Source of the DNA: Lachnospiraceae bacterium
GTDB lineage: Bacteria > Bacillota > Clostridia > Lachnospirales > Lachnospiraceae
NCBI GenBank assembly: GCA_017472325.1
Contig: JAFUQM010000079.1
Coordinates: 1-64,000, forward strand
Direction: 5' to 3'
DNA length: 64,000 bases
In this document: piece by piece, positions 1-8,317 of the stretch
Layout of the letters: every line of letters starts with the position of its first letter
Position numbering within the stretch: the stretch's first letter is position 1
Translations under genes and position numbers: made by a program
Notes under the pieces: model-generated
Databases searched by the model: none
Seen by the model: only the letters and a program-made list of their open reading frames with translations
What the model was told of the DNA's origin: nothing

Positions 1-568
1 CAAAACAACCTTATTCAAGATTTTAATGGGCGAAATGGAGCCAGACGAAGGAACATACAAATGGGGCGTTACCACATCACAGGCATATTTTCCAAAGGAC
101 AGCACCGCTGAATTTGATAATGACTTAACAATCACTGACTGGTTAACAGGCTATTCTCCTGTCAAAGATGTAACCTATGTACGTGGTTTCCTCGGAAGAA
201 TGTTATTCCCTGGCGAAGACGGTGTCAAAAAAGTACGTGTGTTATCCGGTGGCGAAAAAGTTAGATGTCTATTATCCAAAATGATGATATCTGCAGCAAA
301 CGTACTGCTCTTAGACGAACCTACAAACCACCTTGATATGGAATCTATCACAGCACTGAACAACGGTCTCATCAAATTCTCAGGCGTTGTATTATTTGCC
401 TGCCATGACCATCAATTTGTTCAGACAACAGCAAATCGTATCATGGAAATTCTTCCAAATGGTACATTAATTGATAAGATTACTACTTATGACGAATATC
501 TCGAAAGCGATGAAATGGCTAGAAAGAGAACTGTTTATACAGCAAACAAAGAAGATGACGAAAATTAG
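1..568 (+). CDS. ABC-F family ATPase, C-terminal part (5' end outside window)
   Basis: The reading frame is open from the first bases, which encode KTTLFKIL, the end of a Walker A loop, so the window starts inside the second ABC domain. The signature LSGGEK, the Walker B VLLLDEPTNHLD and the switch histidine (ACHDHQF) follow in order, and there is no membrane segment. Two-domain soluble ABC-F proteins act on ribosomes as translation factors or antibiotic-protection factors. The stretch DMESITALNNGL and a short tail resemble the YbiT-type subgroup more than Uup or resistance proteins. That subgroup call is inference, because the first domain and the linker are missing. A strong hairpin terminator follows at 588-629. 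Confidence 0.9.
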   Translation, partial: KTTLFKILMGEMEPDEGTYKWGVTTSQAYFPKDSTAEFDNDLTITDWLTGYSPVKDVTYVRGFLGRMLFPGEDGVKKVRVLSGGEKVRCLLSKMMISAANVLLLDEPTNHLDMESITALNNGLIKFSGVVLFACHDHQFVQTTANRIMEILPNGTLIDKITTYDEYLESDEMARKRTVYTANKEDDEN

Positions 569-587
569 TACACTCAACTAACATCTG

Positions 588-629
588 GCGTGAAAAATCT
601 ATTAACAAAAAGGTTTTTCACGCTATTTT
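588..629 (+). terminator. Intrinsic terminator after the ABC-F gene
   Basis: Arms GCGTGAAAAA (588-597) and TTTTTCACGC (614-623) form a perfect 10-bp stem, followed by TATTTTA. It lies 20 bases past the stop codon and separates this gene from the PHP-HAD gene. Confidence 0.85.
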
Positions 630-647
630 AACAAATGGGGGATATTT

Positions 648-2303
648 ATGAATATTGTTGATTTACATGTACATTCTAACAAATCCGACGGAAGTTTAAC
701 ACCAACAGAGCTTGTACACTATGCATTAGAAAAAGGTCTCTCCGCTTTTGCACTTACCGACCACGATACAACAGCAGGCATCGAGGAAGCATTAGCAGCG
801 GTCAAAGGAAAACCCATCGAAGTAATTCCGGGCATTGAATTTTCAACGGAATATGAAGGCAAAGATATTCATATTTTAGGTCTATATATCAACTGCAATG
901 CGCCGGTATTTAAAGCACATATCCAATCCTTTGTGGACTCCCGTATATTACGCAACCAGAAAATGTGCGCACGCCTACAGGAAGCAGGAATTGATATCTC
1001 TTACGAAAAATTATTATCCGAATTTCCAGGAGCTGTTATTACTCGAGCTCACTATGCCCGCTTTTTATTAAAGTACGGCTATGTCAAAAGCCTTCCAGAG
1101 GCATTTGACCGTTATGTTGGTGACCACTGCCCTTACTTCGTACCACGTGAGAAAGTTACACCTAAGCAGGCTGTGAAACTAATTCTAGAAGCAGATGGTG
1201 TTCCAATTTTGGCACATCCCGTGCTATATCACATGAGTGACGCCAGACTCGACAAATTGGTTGCTTCATTAAAAGAAGCTGGCCTGGTTGGATTAGAAGC
1301 TGTGTATGCAACATACAATGCTTCTGAAGAAAGACAGATGCGCGCTCTTGCATCCAAATATGATTTACTCATTAGCGGCGGTTCTGACTTTCATGGTGCT
1401 GCCAAACCAAAACTTGACCTTGCAACCGGATATGGCAAACTTGTGATTCCAGAGGATATTCTATTAAACATCAAAAAAGAGCACAATAAAAACACCAAAA
1501 TATTTTTTACAGATTTAGACGGTACGCTCTTAAATGATGCCAAAGAAATCACCCCAAAAACGCGTAAAGCACTGGATACAATTGCCGCAAACGGACATAA
1601 ACTTGTCCTGATTTCTGGTAGACCCGTATTGAGTGTTTTGGAAGTAAAAGAAACTCTGCATCTGGATTATCCTGGTATGTATATTATTGCTTACAACGGG
1701 GGATGTATCTATGACTGTGATAACGACAGACTCCTACTAGAGAAGCGTGTCTCTTTGGAAGATGCTGCCCACTTAGTCGAAGCATCAAAACAGGCCGGAC
1801 TTTACTGTCAGACCTATACCGATACGCACATTATCACAAGCGAGCATGGTCCGGAATTGGATTATTATACCAAAACTATCCATCTGCCATACCACATCAC
1901 AGAAGATGTTATTGGTATGTTAGACAAGCCTCCTTATAAATTACACACCATCTGTCTAGATGACAGAAGCAGACTGGAAGCCTTCTGTGACAGTTTAAGC
2001 ACATGGGCAGAGAATAGAATTCAGATGATTTTCTCTAATGATAAATATCTGGAGCTTATCCCTTATGACTCTGGCAAAGGCTTTGCCCTGAAATATCTCT
2101 CAGAATATCTTGGTGTTGCAATTGAAAATACATTATCTGCCGGAGATGCCGACAATGACATCTCCATGATAGAAGCTGCCGGTACTGGCGTTGCAATGTT
2201 AAATGGCGCTCAGTCAGTAAAGGATATTGCAGATGTCATAACACCAGCTGATAACAACAACGATGGTCTTGCGGAGATTTTATCCTCCTTCTTTACCAAA
2301 TAA
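648..2303 (+). CDS. Fused PHP phosphoesterase and Cof-type HAD phosphatase
   Basis: One unbroken frame of 551 residues joins two enzymes. Residues 1 to about 280 are a PHP domain of the YciV/RNase AM-like group, with DLHVHS at 5-10, LTDHD at 36-40, ILAHP and GGSDFHG as metal-ligand motifs. From about residue 284 a complete HAD-IIB (Cof) phosphatase begins with FFTDLDGTLL, then has LISGRP, a cap domain and GDADNDISMI. Relatives of the PHP half hydrolyse nucleoside 3',5'-bisphosphates or short RNAs. Cof proteins dephosphorylate sugar phosphates, nucleotides or flavins. The substrate here is unknown. The start is the ATG after GGGGGATATTT. Both active sites look intact, so this appears to be a true fusion rather than an assembly error. 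Confidence 0.85.
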   Translation: MNIVDLHVHSNKSDGSLTPTELVHYALEKGLSAFALTDHDTTAGIEEALAAVKGKPIEVIPGIEFSTEYEGKDIHILGLYINCNAPVFKAHIQSFVDSRILRNQKMCARLQEAGIDISYEKLLSEFPGAVITRAHYARFLLKYGYVKSLPEAFDRYVGDHCPYFVPREKVTPKQAVKLILEADGVPILAHPVLYHMSDARLDKLVASLKEAGLVGLEAVYATYNASEERQMRALASKYDLLISGGSDFHGAAKPKLDLATGYGKLVIPEDILLNIKKEHNKNTKIFFTDLDGTLLNDAKEITPKTRKALDTIAANGHKLVLISGRPVLSVLEVKETLHLDYPGMYIIAYNGGCIYDCDNDRLLLEKRVSLEDAAHLVEASKQAGLYCQTYTDTHIITSEHGPELDYYTKTIHLPYHITEDVIGMLDKPPYKLHTICLDDRSRLEAFCDSLSTWAENRIQMIFSNDKYLELIPYDSGKGFALKYLSEYLGVAIENTLSAGDADNDISMIEAAGTGVAMLNGAQSVKDIADVITPADNNNDGLAEILSSFFTK

Positions 2304-2403
2304 CTAGAACCCGTCACCTCTTAGAGGAAACTGTTGCATAGTAAAAGTGCGCAGCGCTTGGTATGATAATACGTCCTTATCTGCTAGTTTTGATATTTGT
2401 AAT

Positions 2404-2433
2404 GTATCTTTGCTTTTATTTTTGCAAAGGTAC
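2404..2433. repeat. Hairpin repeat GTATCTTTGC...GCAAAGGTAC
   Basis: A 10-bp stem (one G-T pair) with a T-rich 10-base loop. The 21 bases 2401-2421 are identical to 63208-63228, which sits in the loop of another hairpin. A permuted form, GCAAAGGTATCTTTGC, occurs at 44691-44706 in a terminator loop. Confidence 0.6.
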
Positions 2434-2477
2434 TCGTCAGAAAAATGTAAGTATTTCTATGCACCTGCTTTTGATGG

Positions 2478-2519
2478 TTTTTATTGCAACCGTCTCGCAA
2501 AACTCGTCTTACAGAAAAT
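2478..2519 (-). repeat. 42-base dispersed repeat, copy 1
   Basis: Its reverse complement matches 13831-13872 at 39 of 42 positions. The core reads GTAAGACG, then GTTTTGCGAGACGGTTG. Both copies lie outside genes and next to gene ends. Confidence 0.75.
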
Positions 2520-2589
2520 CGTAGCATATGTAACAGGCGCGACTTTTAACCGTTTTGTGCATTTTCTTAATGAAGCACCGAGACATCAA

Positions 2590-2639
2590 GTTCTGCCCGA
2601 AACGCCTTGAGGCGAAGCCTCCTTTGTGTAGGGCAGAAC
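2590..2639. repeat. Nested inverted repeat (hairpin within a hairpin)
   Basis: Outer arms GTTCTGCCC (2590-2598) and GGGCAGAAC (2631-2639) are perfect. The loop holds a second hairpin, GAGGC-gaa-GCCTC (2609-2621). No T-run follows on either strand, so this is not a classical intrinsic terminator, although it lies just past the end of the minus-strand operon. Confidence 0.6.
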
Positions 2640-2649
2640 AATCCTTCTA

Positions 2650-3279
2650 TTATAATTTTCTTCCTAAATCCTTCTTCTTGCCGCCATTTTGCTTAATGCA
2701 CTGGCGCCACCCCATCTGTGCTGCCATTTTATACAGAAATCTCGGAAATGCAACGGATACATACGCATTTTCACACGTTTCTAATTTCAGTATCTTATCG
2801 CTAAGAACAGCCAATGCCTTATCTACTGGTGCCTTAGGTCCTTTTCCCTGCTCTGCACTTGGCATCATAGCAAGACTACCACCACCGCCAACACCAATGC
2901 CGCCACTCCAGACATATCCTGTTTTGACGCACCAATTGCGTAATATCTGAAGTGCATATTCAGCTTGAATACCTTCATAAAAACCAAGATTCACAATTCC
3001 ATAAATATGTCGATTTGGATTTTGTAATGCCACTTTTTCCAGTTGTCTCAGACAGGAAAGCAAGTGTCCTGGAATTCCATCTACATACAGCGGAAATGCA
3101 AACACCCACGCATCAGCTTTTTGCAATTCTTCCAGTACTGTTTCCGAAATCACAGGTCTATGCAAACTATAGTTAACAACATCCGCTTTTTCTGTAATAT
3201 AACGTTTTAAATCTTCCAGCAACGCTCCGCTGGCACTATTTTGTACCTTTGGGCTTCCATTCAGTAACGCGATTTTCAT
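2650..3279 (-). CDS. Flavodoxin-fold NAD(P)H-dependent oxidoreductase
   Basis: A 209-residue protein of the NADPH-dependent FMN reductase/flavodoxin superfamily. It opens with MKIALLNGSPK, the beta-strand and phosphate loop that hold FMN, and has DAWVFAFPLYVDGIPGHL, the typical second FMN-contact loop. The C-terminus is basic and rich in Lys and Gly. Its start overlaps the stop of the preceding gene by four bases (ATGA), so the two are translationally coupled. The partner gene encodes an Fe-S/flavin-type protein that lacks this phosphate loop, so a joint redox function is plausible. The substrate cannot be read from the sequence. Confidence 0.75.
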   Translation of the reverse strand: MKIALLNGSPKVQNSASGALLEDLKRYITEKADVVNYSLHRPVISETVLEELQKADAWVFAFPLYVDGIPGHLLSCLRQLEKVALQNPNRHIYGIVNLGFYEGIQAEYALQILRNWCVKTGYVWSGGIGVGGGGSLAMMPSAEQGKGPKAPVDKALAVLSDKILKLETCENAYVSVAFPRFLYKMAAQMGWRQCIKQNGGKKKDLGRKL

Positions 3280-3764
3280 AGTATTATGCCCTCCAGTTCT
3301 TTTGCCGATTTATAAAAATGAACTTCTTTTACACAGCCATCATAATTATCTGCATTCGCTTCCATAATATTACGTGCGGTTTGCTTCTCTTCTTCCGTGA
3401 TGTTCTCCCCATAAAAATGTGCTGTCACCGTAATTACATTCGTATATCTGCGCTTATGGTGCATCTCACCTTTCCGCATTATAAAATCAGGGTGAATATA
3501 GGAAATTGACCTATCCTGCAGCGTTTTCACAAAAGGACTTACACTACCATAGCAACATTCACTAATCAGAATCATTTCTGTACACTTGCCCATATCAGCG
3601 CCGGTTTTCTCATATCCATCCTGTATCACACATTCTCCGGGAGTTTTGATCCAACAGCCAAAACAACCAATACAATGTCTGATATCCCCTTGTGGTTTGA
3701 TAAGTTTATATTCTCCTTCTACTGGAATATTGAACTCTTCTAAATCAGTGATAATTAATTTCAT
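3276..3764 (-). CDS. Fe-S flavoprotein-like protein lacking the N-terminal FMN loop
   Basis: A 162-residue member of the flavodoxin-like family that carries the cysteine cluster CIGCFGCWIKTPGEC (residues about 31-45), as in iron-sulfur flavoproteins and related NAD(P)H oxidoreductases. The middle has SECCYGSVSPFVKTLQDR, the usual segment of this family. The N-terminal strand and the GSPRxxGNT phosphate loop seen in relatives are missing: the protein starts about 30 residues late. The gene downstream has its own GSPK loop and overlaps by four bases. The protein may therefore need its partner for flavin, or may have lost flavin binding. No upstream in-frame extension restores the loop. Confidence 0.65.
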   Translation of the reverse strand: MKLIITDLEEFNIPVEGEYKLIKPQGDIRHCIGCFGCWIKTPGECVIQDGYEKTGADMGKCTEMILISECCYGSVSPFVKTLQDRSISYIHPDFIMRKGEMHHKRRYTNVITVTAHFYGENITEEEKQTARNIMEANADNYDGCVKEVHFYKSAKELEGIIL

Positions 3765-3770
3765 ACTTTC

Positions 3771-4034
3771 TTATCCTTCCACAATCAGATATCTTCCATC
3801 ACCGACTTCAAATACTTCCTCGGCTTCTAAAATATCCTCAGGTGTTCTTCCTTCTAGATCAACACCTTCTTCATCAAAATACTCCCATACTTCCTTTAGG
3901 GAATCTACCACAACCGCCATGCATTCCTCAAGAAAATTCTCTGCCTCTTCCAAATTTTCAGCAACATCCTCCGGAAATAACTGGCTCTGATTTTTCAAAA
4001 AACATGTTAATACCGCATCATCATACTCATGCAT
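3771..4034 (-). CDS. Small acidic protein of unknown function
   Basis: An 87-residue, very acidic protein (runs such as EEAENFLEE and EVWEYFDEEGVDLEG), predicted soluble and largely helical, and not recognised. An upstream ATG at 4049 is in frame. The better start is 4034, because GGAGG sits eight bases before it, inside the last codons of the preceding Cof gene (whose stop is TAG at 4039-4037). The gene is therefore tightly coupled to the HAD phosphatase upstream and lies seven bases from the Fe-S protein gene downstream. The role is unknown. Confidence 0.6.
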   Translation of the reverse strand: MHEYDDAVLTCFLKNQSQLFPEDVAENLEEAENFLEECMAVVVDSLKEVWEYFDEEGVDLEGRTPEDILEAEEVFEVGDGRYLIVEG

Positions 4035-4036
4035 AT

Positions 4037-4855
4037 CTAATTCCTCCATTCATCTTCTTTTTTCTGTAATACTGTTTTAAGCACTTGGCATACACCTTGT
4101 TTCGTATAATCAGGACAAATATGCTTTGCCGCTTCCTTGACTTCCTCTACTGCATTTTCTACTGCATAGCTTTCACCCGCAGCCTTCATCAATCCAATAT
4201 CATTGCCATTATCGCCAAATGCCATTGTTTCTTCCTTCGTTACATCAAAGTATTGCTGAATAAACGTAAGTGCATTGCCTTTATCTACGCTGGCATCCAT
4301 AAAGTCTACCCATTCTTCACCAGCCATGCAGGCTTTTACTTTATCCTTCCATGCAGGAATCAAGACACTTTCCCCAAGGTCTCGTATACTTCCTTTTCTA
4401 TAAATGGCTATTTTGATAATTGGTGCATTTCCCGCAAGCACATCTTCTACCTGTGTAAATTTATTGTGATATCCATATGTGATTAAGTCAAGAAAATCCT
4501 GATTCTTGCTTTCCACAAGACTGCCCTCTGTTGTTGAGATAATCATATCACAGGTATCACTATACTGACGTAATTGATTAATAATAGCTACCACGTGTTC
4601 TCTTTCCATCGCAACAACTTGCAAATCCTTATCTCCAAGCCGGATATGTGCACCGTTTTCTGCAATATAACCAATTTTGTCAGCAACACTATCAAACATA
4701 TTTCTAATACTATAATATTGTCTTCCGCTGGCAGCAAAGAAAATCATCCCCTGATTTACTAGTGCCTCCACGGTTTCCAGCAATTCTGGATACAAAGAAG
4801 CCGAAGAATCCTTTACCAGTGTTCCGTCAATATCTGTTGCAATTAATTTAATCAT
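4037..4855 (-). CDS. Cof-type HAD-IIB family phosphatase
   Basis: A 272-residue HAD hydrolase. Motif I is ATDIDGTLV (residues 5-13), motif II is AASGRQY, and the C-terminal motifs III/IV are KGNALTFIQQYF and AFGDNGNDIGLMKAAG. The C2B-type cap between them places it in the Cof/YbiV/YidA group, cytoplasmic enzymes that dephosphorylate sugar phosphates, FMN or pyridoxal phosphate. The start overlaps the stop of the preceding HAD gene by four bases (ATGA). The exact substrate cannot be told. Confidence 0.85.
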   Translation of the reverse strand: MIKLIATDIDGTLVKDSSASLYPELLETVEALVNQGMIFFAASGRQYYSIRNMFDSVADKIGYIAENGAHIRLGDKDLQVVAMEREHVVAIINQLRQYSDTCDMIISTTEGSLVESKNQDFLDLITYGYHNKFTQVEDVLAGNAPIIKIAIYRKGSIRDLGESVLIPAWKDKVKACMAGEEWVDFMDASVDKGNALTFIQQYFDVTKEETMAFGDNGNDIGLMKAAGESYAVENAVEEVKEAAKHICPDYTKQGVCQVLKTVLQKKEDEWRN

Positions 4856-5502
4856 ATATATTGTATTAATTCATGCGGCGTCTCAATAATCGCATCCGCA
4901 TGATTTTCCTCCAGTTCTTTTCTATCACGAAATCCCCACAGTACACCGATTGTAAAGGCACCTGCCAATTTACCAGTCTGCATATCCGTATTGGTATCAC
5001 CTACATAAACAATATCTGCTATCTCAAGTCCAAACTGTTTTGCAATATAATACACACCGTCCGGACTCGGCTTCTTATTCATAGTGTCTACTTGCCCTTG
5101 TACTGCATCAAATAGTCTTTCGCCGAATAAAGTCAAAATGACATCCTGCGTCCTCTCATGCGGTTTATTGGATAATACCGCTATTTTGATATCTCTCTCT
5201 TTTAATGCATGAAGTAACTCTATAATACCATCATATGGTTCTACCTTATACATACAATCTGTTTCAAACAAAACATCATATTCCGCTTTTACCCTGTCAT
5301 AAAACGCTAATGCTTCATCACCAGAATGCACCAGTGCTCGTCTTATCAATTCTGCTGCCCCGTCACCGACAAAATATTTATAGCGCTCTTTCTCAAATGG
5401 TGCAAATCCATACTTTGCAAGCGCTCTGTTTGTACAGTACGCAATAGATTCCAGAGAATCTGCTAATGTACCATCCAGGTCAAAAATAACAGCCTTTACC
5501 AT
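4852..5502 (-). CDS. HAD phosphatase, phosphoglycolate phosphatase/PpaX-like
   Basis: A 216-residue HAD subfamily IA enzyme with FDLDGTLADS (motif I, residues 7-16), VLSNKPHE (motif II), a motif III lysine at NKKPSPD and VGDTNTDMQTG (motif IV). A helical C1 cap follows motif I. Relatives include phosphoglycolate phosphatase (Gph) and the pyrophosphatase PpaX. The sequence does not decide between them. It is the first gene of a coupled trio with the Cof phosphatase and the small acidic protein, 60 bases after maf. Confidence 0.8.
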   Translation of the reverse strand: MVKAVIFDLDGTLADSLESIAYCTNRALAKYGFAPFEKERYKYFVGDGAAELIRRALVHSGDEALAFYDRVKAEYDVLFETDCMYKVEPYDGIIELLHALKERDIKIAVLSNKPHERTQDVILTLFGERLFDAVQGQVDTMNKKPSPDGVYYIAKQFGLEIADIVYVGDTNTDMQTGKLAGAFTIGVLWGFRDRKELEENHADAIIETPHELIQYI

Positions 5503-5561
5503 ATTTTCTGTCCTTCCGCAAAACGTCAGTGCGTTTCTCTTCTTCTTTGAAATATCTCTGC

Positions 5562-6167
5562 TTACGAAAGCAGTCCCTTCTGTTTTAGTTCTTGATACAC
5601 CCTTGCAACGGGCAAACCAACTACATTATTGTAATCGCCGCTAATACCTTTGATATAGGCAGCACATCCGCCCTGAATTGCATATGCACCCGCTTTATCC
5701 TGCGGCTCCCCAGTTGCTACATATGCATTAATCTCATCTTCAGACATCTGATACATATGCACATCTGTACTCTCTGCAAAAACAGTCGTTGTCACTTCTT
5801 CATTTTGTATTACAGCAAGACATACTCCCGTATAAACCTGATGTGTCCTGCCCTGTAGCATAGATAACATACGGCACGCATCTGCATCATCGGCCAGCTT
5901 TCCCATAATACAACCATCCAGCGTTACAATGGTGTCTGCGCCAATCACAACTACTGTTTCTTTTCTCTGTTCTGCATCCACAGCACCTTTCCACTGCGAA
6001 ACAATATCCATTGCCTTCTGATATGCCAGTTCCTGTACAATGTCAGCAGGCACAGTCTTTGTAATCACTTCTTCTTTCTGACTTGGTTTTACCTCATATG
6101 CAATACCAATCTGCGAAAGCAATTCCCTTCTTCTAGGAGAAGCCGATGCTAATATAATTCTATTCAT
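5562..6167 (-). CDS. maf: Maf-family nucleotide pyrophosphatase
   Basis: A 201-residue Maf/HAM1-fold protein. It begins ILASASPRRRELL, the signature phosphate-binding stretch, and has GADTIV and DKAGAYAIQGGCAAYI, also family hallmarks. Maf proteins hydrolyse non-canonical or canonical NTPs (dTTP, UTP, m5UTP) to the monophosphate. In Bacillus, Maf affects septation. It starts only three bases after the ppk stop, so it is cotranscribed with the polyphosphate genes. Confidence 0.92.
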   Translation of the reverse strand: MNRIILASASPRRRELLSQIGIAYEVKPSQKEEVITKTVPADIVQELAYQKAMDIVSQWKGAVDAEQRKETVVVIGADTIVTLDGCIMGKLADDADACRMLSMLQGRTHQVYTGVCLAVIQNEEVTTTVFAESTDVHMYQMSEDEINAYVATGEPQDKAGAYAIQGGCAAYIKGISGDYNNVVGLPVARVYQELKQKGLLS

Positions 6168-6170
6168 ACA

Positions 6171-8306
6171 TTATTCTACTTCAATATGAGTCTCTGGAAT
6201 AAAGACTCTCTGATTTCCTTCCTCTTTATTCTGTTCTGCTTCCAGTCTTGCTTCCTGTACAAAAGCTTCCTGACTGCAATATAATACTTTACCGCGTCTG
6301 TCTACTTTCTCATAGTCTCCTGACGGCTGCAACACATGTGCTTTTAAAGTATCCTTCAACTGACCGTCCAGAATATGTTTTACCTTTTCTTTGAGTTCCT
6401 TCCTCTCAATTGGGAAAAGAATCTCTACACGGCGTTCCAGATTACGTGGCATCCAGTCTGCACTTCCTAAATATATCTCCTCCCTGCCGCCATTTTCAAA
6501 ATAGAAAATACGACTATGTTCTAAGAAGTTCCCAACAATAGAACGCACTGTGATATTCTCACTCACACCTGGAATTCCAACCTTTAGAGAACAAATACCT
6601 CTGACGATCAAATCTATTTTCACGCCCGCCGCACTTGCCTCATACAAAGCTGCAATTATATCTTCATCGCAAAGGGAATTCATCTTTGCAATAATATGTG
6701 CAGCTTCCCCTACCTTAGCATGCTCTTTTTCTCGCTCAATCAGATATAAGAATTTATCTTTTAACCAAAGTGGGGCTAATGAGAGCTTATTCCATGTAAG
6801 TGGTTCAGAATAACCGGAAAGCATATTAAATACAGCTGTAGCATCTTCTCCGATATCTTCTCGGCACGTAAGCAATCCCAAATCCGTATAGAGTTTTGCT
6901 GTTGCATCATTGTAATTGCCTGTTCCTAGATGTACATACCGTCTAATTCCATCTTCTTCTCTTCTGACAACAAGGGTAATCTTACTGTGTGTCTTTAATC
7001 CAACAAGACCATAAATAACGTGACATCCTGCTTTTTCCAACATTTTCGCCCAGACAATATTATTTTCCTCATCAAATCTGGCTTTTAACTCAACCAGAAC
7101 AGATACCTGTTTTCCGTTCTCTGCCGCCTGTGCAAGTGCTGCAATAATCGGTGAATTACCACTCACACGATATAATGTCTGCTTAATCGCAAGTACATCC
7201 GGATCCTTTGCAGCGGTCCGAATAAAGTCTACAACCGGTGCAAAAGACTGATATGGATGGTGCAATAAAATATCACTTTTACGAATCTGTTCAAATATAT
7301 TTTTGTCGGATGGCAATTCTAATACTGGCTGTGGAATATGTTTGCCAATCTTTAGATGTTCAAAGCCTTCCAATCCATACATTTTCATCAGAAATGTCAG
7401 ATCAAGTGGACCATCAATATAGTAAATCTCTTCTTCTGTAATCGAAAGCTCTTTTTTGATAATTTTTAAAAGCCGCTTATCAATGTTGTTTTCAACTTCT
7501 AGACGGATTGCCTGTCCCCACTGTCTTTTTTTCAACTGTTTTTCAATTTCTTTTAATAAATCGGCTGCCTCTTCTTCGTCCAGTGTCAAGTCAGCATTGC
7601 GCATGATACGGAATGGATGCGCACAAATAACACGATAATTCAAAAACAGTTTTTGAATATTTCTCTCTATAATTTCTTCTAATAAGATAACCGTTTTACT
7701 TTCTTTATGTTCAGATGGTATTGGTACAATTCTTGCAAGTACACTTGGTACCTGTACTGTAGCAAATTCCACATCATCCTTATCATCTTTTTTCTGCAGT
7801 AGCGCCCCTATATTTAAAGATTTATTTCGAATAAGCGGAAATGGTCTGGAAGAATCCACTGCCATTGGTGTCAACACAGGGTATACATTATCTGCAAAAT
7901 AAGCATCTACATAAGCGCCTTCTGCTTCTGTCAAATCCTCATGTCGCTCAATCACCTTTAAATGATTCTGCGCTAATAACGGTAACAAAGAACGCTTGTA
8001 TGTAGAATACTGTGTCTGTACAAGATCGTGAGTTACTTTATTAAGCTCTGTAAGCTGCTCCTGTGGTGTCATGCCAGCAATATCTTTTTTATTGTATCCC
8101 GCATTTACCATATCTTTTAGAGAAGCTACACGAACCATAAAAAACTCATCCAAATTAGAAGCTGTAATACTTAAAAACTTCAATCTTTCAAACAAAAGAT
8201 TGCTTTTATCTCTTGCCTCTCCCAATATTCTATCATTAAATTGAATCCAGCTTAGTTCCCTGTTTTTATAATACGAAGGGTCTCTAAACGTTTTTCTATC
8301 TTCCAT
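6171..8306 (-). CDS. ppk1: Polyphosphate kinase 1
   Basis: A 711-residue PPK1 that reversibly makes polyphosphate from ATP. The N-terminal domain (YKNRELSWIQFNDRIL) is followed by the middle and two C-terminal phospholipase-D-like domains. The histidine in HLGTGNYND is at residue 459 and corresponds to the autophosphorylated His. The second conserved histidine is in EHSRIFYF (residue 597). The length matches the family. The exopolyphosphatase gene lies 11 bases upstream in the same operon, so synthesis and breakdown of polyphosphate are coupled. The C-terminal tail past the last domain is acidic. Confidence 0.96.
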   Translation of the reverse strand: MEDRKTFRDPSYYKNRELSWIQFNDRILGEARDKSNLLFERLKFLSITASNLDEFFMVRVASLKDMVNAGYNKKDIAGMTPQEQLTELNKVTHDLVQTQYSTYKRSLLPLLAQNHLKVIERHEDLTEAEGAYVDAYFADNVYPVLTPMAVDSSRPFPLIRNKSLNIGALLQKKDDKDDVEFATVQVPSVLARIVPIPSEHKESKTVILLEEIIERNIQKLFLNYRVICAHPFRIMRNADLTLDEEEAADLLKEIEKQLKKRQWGQAIRLEVENNIDKRLLKIIKKELSITEEEIYYIDGPLDLTFLMKMYGLEGFEHLKIGKHIPQPVLELPSDKNIFEQIRKSDILLHHPYQSFAPVVDFIRTAAKDPDVLAIKQTLYRVSGNSPIIAALAQAAENGKQVSVLVELKARFDEENNIVWAKMLEKAGCHVIYGLVGLKTHSKITLVVRREEDGIRRYVHLGTGNYNDATAKLYTDLGLLTCREDIGEDATAVFNMLSGYSEPLTWNKLSLAPLWLKDKFLYLIEREKEHAKVGEAAHIIAKMNSLCDEDIIAALYEASAAGVKIDLIVRGICSLKVGIPGVSENITVRSIVGNFLEHSRIFYFENGGREEIYLGSADWMPRNLERRVEILFPIERKELKEKVKHILDGQLKDTLKAHVLQPSGDYEKVDRRGKVLYCSQEAFVQEARLEAEQNKEEGNQRVFIPETHIEVE

Positions 8307-8317
8307 CTCTACTCTCC

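Larger units (their letters stand above)
2304..2649. other. Non-coding, repeat-bearing intergenic region
   Basis: No convincing gene was found: the 87-codon open frame here has no ribosome site and no recognisable protein character. The region is a patchwork of hairpins: AAGTGC/GCGCTT near 2346-2360, a 10-bp stem at 2404-2433, a 42-base repeat at 2478-2519 also found at 13831-13872, and a nested hairpin at 2590-2639. It lies between convergent genes. Confidence 0.6.

Noticed and set aside
2347-2950. Open frames on the plus strand over the repeat region and the redox gene
   Set aside because: No ribosome sites, no protein-like composition, and overlap with a well-supported minus-strand gene.
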